Shown one piece after another: positions 7,330 through 10,240 of a stretch of DNA of 10,240 bases. The translations under genes and the position numbers were made by a program. The DNA is taken from NCBI GenBank assembly GCA_000432915.1, contig HF995203.1, forward strand, positions 15,053 through 25,292, written 5' to 3'. The stretch is from Firmicutes bacterium CAG:194 (lineage in GTDB: Bacteria > Bacillota > Clostridia > Lachnospirales > Lachnospiraceae). The stretch's first letter is position 1, and every line of letters starts with the position of its first letter. The notes below the pieces were generated by a model. The model saw only the letters and a program-made list of their open reading frames with translations, had not been told where the DNA came from and searched no databases.

Positions 7330-7335
7330 ATTATC
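7330..7335 (-). promoter_or_regulatory. Possible -10 box of the symporter-GH5-GH43 operon
   Basis: Minus-strand GATAAT matches five of six -10 consensus bases. The position 17 bp upstream has no good -35 hexamer (GCGCAA), as is common for promoters that depend on an AraC-type activator. It would give a leader of about 75 nt. The cre-like site at 7350-7363 would overlap the -35 region and the TTGTAA repeat would be centred near -60. Weak by itself; the arrangement makes it plausible. Confidence 0.35.
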
Positions 7336-7349
7336 ACTTATAAAATAGT

Positions 7350-7363
7350 TGTTTGCGCTCACA
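7350..7363. promoter_or_regulatory. Putative catabolite-responsive element (cre, CcpA-type)
   Basis: On the minus strand TGTGAGCGCAAACA matches the Firmicute cre consensus TGNAANCGNWNNCW at all but one fixed position, including the central CG and the TG and CA ends. It lies about 100 bp upstream of the symporter start, next to the likely promoter. CcpA binding here would repress the operon when glucose is present. Consensus match by eye only. Confidence 0.45.
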
Positions 7364-7374
7364 TCTATCTTTGT

Positions 7375-7393
7375 TTGTAAGCTTATTTTACAA
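7375..7393. promoter_or_regulatory. Inverted repeat TTGTAA-N7-TTACAA, candidate operator in the divergent promoter region
   Basis: A perfect 6-bp inverted repeat with a 7-bp spacer, 19 bp in all, located midway between the regulator and the symporter. It would sit about 60 bp upstream of the proposed symporter transcription start, a typical place for an AraC-type activator. AraC proteins often bind direct repeats, so this could instead be another regulator's site or chance. Confidence 0.35.
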
Positions 7394-7457
7394 TAGCCTT
7401 TCTAAAATGTTTAGTATCTATACTCACCGAAAAATAGGTCGATATTCTCTTTTTCCA

Positions 7458-7486
7458 TTGCATACAATCCTATCGTATGTTATGAT
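7458..7486 (+). promoter_or_regulatory. Sigma-70-type promoter of the AraC-type regulator
   Basis: TTGCAT at 7458-7463, a 17-bp spacer, and TATGAT at 7481-7486. Each hexamer matches consensus at four or five positions with ideal spacing. Transcription would start near 7493, leaving a leader of about 64 nt before the ATG at 7557. Confidence 0.6.
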
Positions 7487-7498
7487 CCGGGTAACATA
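7476..7498. promoter_or_regulatory. Inverted repeat TATGTTA-N9-TAACATA over the regulator's -10 box
   Basis: Perfect 7-bp arms (7476-7482, 7492-7498) overlap the -10 box and expected start site of the AraC-type gene. A protein bound here would block transcription, so autoregulation is one reading. The same arms recur with a shorter spacer at 2861-2878. Confidence 0.4.
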
Positions 7499-7556
7499 TA
7501 AACTACAGGTCACATAACGGGACTTTATCCTATTCTGTAAAGGTGGTTGACATAAT

Positions 7557-8402
7557 ATGAGCACAACGCATGAGATCGTCCTGACTCCGGTCACAACCAA
7601 AGTACGTTTTTATACTTCTGTCGATAATGGCAGTTATATTCCCTCTCACTGGCACAGAGCGATCGAGATCATTTATATTCAGACCGGCGCTTTGACCGTC
7701 ACAGTGGAATCCCATGCGCAGAAGCTGACTGCCGGACAGTGCATCCTGATCAATTCCAACGTGGTGCACTCTACCCAGTGTACCATTCCAAATACAGCAA
7801 TCGTATTCCAGATCCCGCTGGACTTTATTGAAACCTATATTCCACAGGTGCGTTCTCTTCTGTTCCATCTCCCGGAAGGCTCCGCTGATCCAAAGGAACG
7901 TACCAAGCTGGATATTTTCAAAAACACGCTGGAAAAGATGCAGATCGCCAATGATATGCAGCCGGATGGTTTTTTACTGCGTTTTAACAGTCTGCTGTTT
8001 GAAGTGCTGTTCCAGCTTTATCACAGCTTCAGCACAAAAGTCATGCATTCCGATTTCAGTAAAAAGAAAAAAGAACTGGATCGTTTAAATCCAGTTCTTC
8101 AGTATACAACCGAGCATTATAATGAACCGATCTCCATTCAGGAGATCGCAGATGTTGCCTGCCTGCAACCGGGCTACTTCTGTCGTTTTTTCAAAAGCAA
8201 CATGGGAACCACCTTTTTGGAATACCAGAACGAGCTCCGTCTGTCCCATATTTATCAGGATCTGATCACAAGCAAGGATCCTGTCAATGTCATACTGGAC
8301 AGACACGGCTTTACCAATTATAAGCTGTTCCGCCGCGTTTTCCGGGAGCACTTCGGTGATACGCCGCTGAAAATACGTCAGATGCATGCACAAATCAATT
8401 AA
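7557..8402 (+). CDS. AraC-family transcriptional regulator with N-terminal cupin domain
   Basis: A 281-residue one-component regulator. The N-terminal cupin domain (about 20-90) carries HWHRAIEI (31-38) and LTAGQCILINSNVVHS (57-72), typical of sugar-sensing AraC proteins. A helical linker contains a lysine run (169-172). The C-terminal AraC DNA-binding domain (about 178-277) has two helix-turn-helix units: ISIQEIADVACLQPGYFCRF (192-211), then the second unit ending in the family signature GFTNYKLFRRVFREHFGDTP (251-270). It is transcribed divergently from the symporter operon, so it most likely activates that operon in response to an imported sugar. An AAAGGTGG ribosome binding site lies 10 bases before the ATG. 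The stop codon is 32 bp from the convergent cyclase gene, and a minus-strand terminator lies within codons 169-181. Confidence 0.94.
   Translation: MSTTHEIVLTPVTTKVRFYTSVDNGSYIPSHWHRAIEIIYIQTGALTVTVESHAQKLTAGQCILINSNVVHSTQCTIPNTAIVFQIPLDFIETYIPQVRSLLFHLPEGSADPKERTKLDIFKNTLEKMQIANDMQPDGFLLRFNSLLFEVLFQLYHSFSTKVMHSDFSKKKKELDRLNPVLQYTTEHYNEPISIQEIADVACLQPGYFCRFFKSNMGTTFLEYQNELRLSHIYQDLITSKDPVNVILDRHGFTNYKLFRRVFREHFGDTPLKIRQMHAQIN
8061..8099 (-). terminator. Rho-independent terminator for the minus-strand alkD-like/cyclase operon, inside the araC-type coding sequence
   Basis: Read on the minus strand: AAGAACTGGAT, a 7-nt loop, then ATCCAGTTCTT, an 11-bp perfect stem, followed at once by TTTTCTTTTT. 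This is a textbook intrinsic terminator. It lies 336 nt beyond the cyclase stop codon, and the 32-bp gap between the convergent genes holds no terminator. On the plus strand the hairpin is followed by CAGTATAC, so it does not terminate the regulator's own message. Confidence 0.75.
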
Positions 8403-8434
8403 ATAACGTAACTATAAACAAACTATGAAACTTT

Positions 8435-9487
8435 TTATATCTTTCCCTGCATGCTTTCTTCCACACATACCTGATTTCTGCCACTGTTCTTGGCAATATA
8501 CAATGCCTGATCCGCTTTCTTTACTGCGTGATTGTAATCGCCGCCTTCATAAAGCGTGACTCCGATGGAAACCGTAACAGGGCATACACTTCTTGCCTGC
8601 GTCTCTATTGTCCTGCGGATTTTTTCTGCACGGTTTACCGCCATGACAGGCGATTCCTGTGTGATCAGCAGAAACTCTTCTCCGCCCCAGCGGATCATGT
8701 AATTTGGTACATCCATCGTCTGTGAAACAACCAGTTTGACAATTTCCTTCAGTACAACATCTCCGCCCTCATGACCATAAGTATCATTCACATGCTTAAA
8801 CAGATCAATATCCATCAGCTGCACGCATAAGTTTTTGCCGCCAAAGCACCGGAAACATTTCTTCTCATCAATAATGGTATCCATAATATTGCGGTTGTAA
8901 ATCCCCGTGAGCTGATCATGATATGCATTTTCTTCCAATTGCCGCTTTGCCTCGTACTGGGCAAGATATGTCTGTTCTATTGCATAGTCGATCATACAGA
9001 TCCCCACATAAAACGGGATTCCCAGGATCAGCATCATAGCAAATTCCGGATAATGCAGAAATGTATTGGCAACCGCAATATCCACAAAAATAGGACCTGT
9101 CAGCACAATGCCCCACTTGCATGGTGCAGCAAATCCCAGCAGAATAAAGGCTGCCATGATAATGATAAAACCGTCACTTGCAAATGTCAGATCCGGCAGA
9201 TACACACAAGCGCCGATCGTACACCACATGACACTGTGCCCTACCAGATAGGAAATCGGTACAATGATCCTGTAATCATTGACCTTTGCATTGACGATCA
9301 TAAATATGGCAAACGGGAGCAGGATGGCAATTCTTGCCGGAACCGTCACCGGATTGATCCTTCCGAACAGATACCAGTCTGATATTGTATAAAATAAAGA
9401 AGAGATGCTGATCACGATCACCAGCCACATATTCATTTTTCTGTAATATTCAAACTTTGCCTGATAAAATGTACTGTCTTTTTTCAT
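8435..9487 (-). CDS. Membrane-bound GGDEF diguanylate cyclase
   Basis: A 350-residue protein with an N-terminal membrane region of about six hydrophobic helices (near 19-39, 50-66, 73-95, 105-122, 124-145, 149-170), a short helical linker (171-188) and a C-terminal GGDEF domain (about 189-345). The domain opens with DQLTGIYNRN (191-200); MDIDLFKHVNDTYGHEGGD (225-243) carries metal-binding Asp226 and GTP-binding Asn234 and Asp235; the active-site motif is RWGGEEF (266-272). It should make cyclic di-GMP from two GTP. No RxxD is seen in the usual place before GGEEF (the segment reads SQTMDVPNYMIR), so product inhibition at the I-site is probably absent. The membrane part matches no sensor domain I can name; its ligand is unknown. 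AGGGGAT precedes the start; it begins 24 bp after the alkD-like gene. Confidence 0.93.
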   Translation of the reverse strand: MKKDSTFYQAKFEYYRKMNMWLVIVISISSLFYTISDWYLFGRINPVTVPARIAILLPFAIFMIVNAKVNDYRIIVPISYLVGHSVMWCTIGACVYLPDLTFASDGFIIIMAAFILLGFAAPCKWGIVLTGPIFVDIAVANTFLHYPEFAMMLILGIPFYVGICMIDYAIEQTYLAQYEAKRQLEENAYHDQLTGIYNRNIMDTIIDEKKCFRCFGGKNLCVQLMDIDLFKHVNDTYGHEGGDVVLKEIVKLVVSQTMDVPNYMIRWGGEEFLLITQESPVMAVNRAEKIRRTIETQARSVCPVTVSIGVTLYEGGDYNHAVKKADQALYIAKNSGRNQVCVEESMQGKI

Positions 9488-9511
9488 TTTCTATCCCCTG
9501 GATACCCACAG

Positions 9512-10186
9512 CTAACGCAGACTGCGCAAGTATTCCTTTTTTTCTTTTGTGATCCGGTAGCTTTCGACCGCTTTCTGGATCGTTTTTCTGTGTACCCATT
9601 CCGACAGACGCCGCTCCTCTAAATAAGGGATCGTCTCCTCCCACTGCTTTGCAAGTGCTGTCGCCAGATACCATGCGATCATCATGTTTACATAATATTC
9701 CTCTGACTGTACCGCCGTGACAAGCTCCAGATATGCCGGATCAAAATCCGCATCCAGATAAAGGCGCAGCAGCAGACCAATCCCATAACGTACTACATAT
9801 ATTTTTTCGGATGAAATCCATTTTCTGATAACCGTTATAAGTTCTTTTTTGTGCTTTTCAAAGCATTTTGGTGCCGGCAGATCACAGGTTGCCCAGTTGT
9901 CCACATAAGGCAGAAAGCGTTCCACCTCTGCCAGACAGCTCTCATAGTCCTTGATCTGCGCCACCAGCATCATGTGCAGATTGTTTTCTTCATAATATTG
10001 ATGTGGCAGCCGGTGCAAAAACTGCTCTGCTTCTGCCGTTTGCGCCAGCTGCTTTGCAAACCTTCGAAGCTGCGGCGTCCGTATTCCGATGATCGTATCC
10101 TTATCGATTCCCGGCATTAAATTGCTATGAAAATCCCTGTACGCCGGATCCTGCATGGAAAATAGCTGCTTTTGTAGTGAAGTCAT
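9512..10186 (-). CDS. AlkD-like DNA alkylation repair protein (HEAT-like repeats)
   Basis: A 224-residue all-helical protein of the DNA-alkylation-repair family related to Bacillus cereus AlkD. AlkD is a glycosylase that removes bulky or cationic N3- and N7-alkylpurines without flipping the base. IGIRTPQLRRFAK (33-45) is the family's N-terminal signature, followed by NNLHMMLVAQ (68-77). VDNWATCD (95-102) supplies Trp98 and Asp102 with the same four-residue spacing as AlkD Trp109/Asp113. Arg133 in VVRYG and Trp172 in IAWYLA are plausible equivalents of Arg148 and Trp187. Alignment is by eye. Only a weak ribosome binding site (CAGG) is seen. It is the first gene of a two-gene unit with the cyclase, driven by the promoter at the right edge. 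No Ada or other alkylation-response gene is in the window. Confidence 0.88.
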   Translation of the reverse strand: MTSLQKQLFSMQDPAYRDFHSNLMPGIDKDTIIGIRTPQLRRFAKQLAQTAEAEQFLHRLPHQYYEENNLHMMLVAQIKDYESCLAEVERFLPYVDNWATCDLPAPKCFEKHKKELITVIRKWISSEKIYVVRYGIGLLLRLYLDADFDPAYLELVTAVQSEEYYVNMMIAWYLATALAKQWEETIPYLEERRLSEWVHRKTIQKAVESYRITKEKKEYLRSLR

Positions 10187-10211
10187 GGTGTATACCTGTT
10201 TGCTTATCTTT

Positions 10212-10240
10212 ATTTTAAAATATTATGATGTTGGGGTCAA
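10212..10240 (-). promoter_or_regulatory. Sigma-70-type promoter of the alkD-like/cyclase operon
   Basis: On the minus strand TTGACC (10240-10235), a 17-bp spacer and TAAAAT (10217-10212) match consensus at five of six positions each. Transcription would start near 10205, about 20 nt upstream of the alkD-like ATG, a short leader. Confidence 0.65.

Noticed and set aside
7530..7868. Minus-strand open frame (112 codons) overlapping the araC-type start and promoter region
   Set aside because: Antisense to the well-supported cupin domain, with no motif or ribosome binding site.
8403..8434. Bidirectional terminator in the convergent gap
   Set aside because: The 32 bp contain no inverted repeat able to form a stable hairpin.

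Overview
The window suggests a low-to-mid GC Gram-positive anaerobe of the Clostridia, most likely a gut Lachnospiraceae. This is an inference from gene families (GPH sugar symporter, GH43/GH5 hydrolases, AraC regulator, MalY/PatB-type lyase), strong AGGAG-type ribosome binding sites, and AT-rich intergenic DNA. No rRNA, tRNA, CRISPR array, insertion sequence or phage gene is visible.

Left part (1-2321, minus strand): a two-gene sulfur amino-acid operon. The upstream gene is a cystathionine gamma-synthase/gamma-lyase-family PLP enzyme. The downstream gene is a MalY/PatB-type C-S beta-lyase that runs off the left edge about ten residues before its expected end. Together they could carry out transsulfuration toward homocysteine. 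Upstream lies an unusually long noncoding stretch (2322-2914) dominated by a 177-nt imperfect palindrome with perfect 22-bp ends.

Centre (2915-8402): a carbohydrate-use locus. A divergently transcribed AraC-type regulator (plus strand) faces a minus-strand operon: GPH-family cation:sugar symporter, GH5 beta-glycosidase, GH43 beta-xylosidase. Neither hydrolase has a signal peptide, so the simplest model is import of short plant-cell-wall oligosaccharides followed by cytoplasmic hydrolysis. The 307-bp divergent intergenic region holds a good promoter for the regulator, a catabolite-repression-like (cre) site and two inverted repeats, which fit a substrate-induced, glucose-repressed switch. A strong hairpin separates the symporter and GH5 genes.

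Right part (8435-10240, minus strand): a two-gene operon with a well-formed promoter at the right edge. It encodes an AlkD-like DNA-alkylation-repair HEAT protein and a membrane-bound GGDEF diguanylate cyclase. It converges on the araC-type gene with only 32 bp between stop codons and no terminator in that gap. A convincing minus-strand intrinsic terminator lies inside the regulator's coding sequence (8061-8099), so the cyclase transcript probably reads antisense across the DNA-binding half of the regulator.

Most genes are ordinary members of known families. The items most worth a second look are the 177-nt palindrome and the intragenic antisense terminator.
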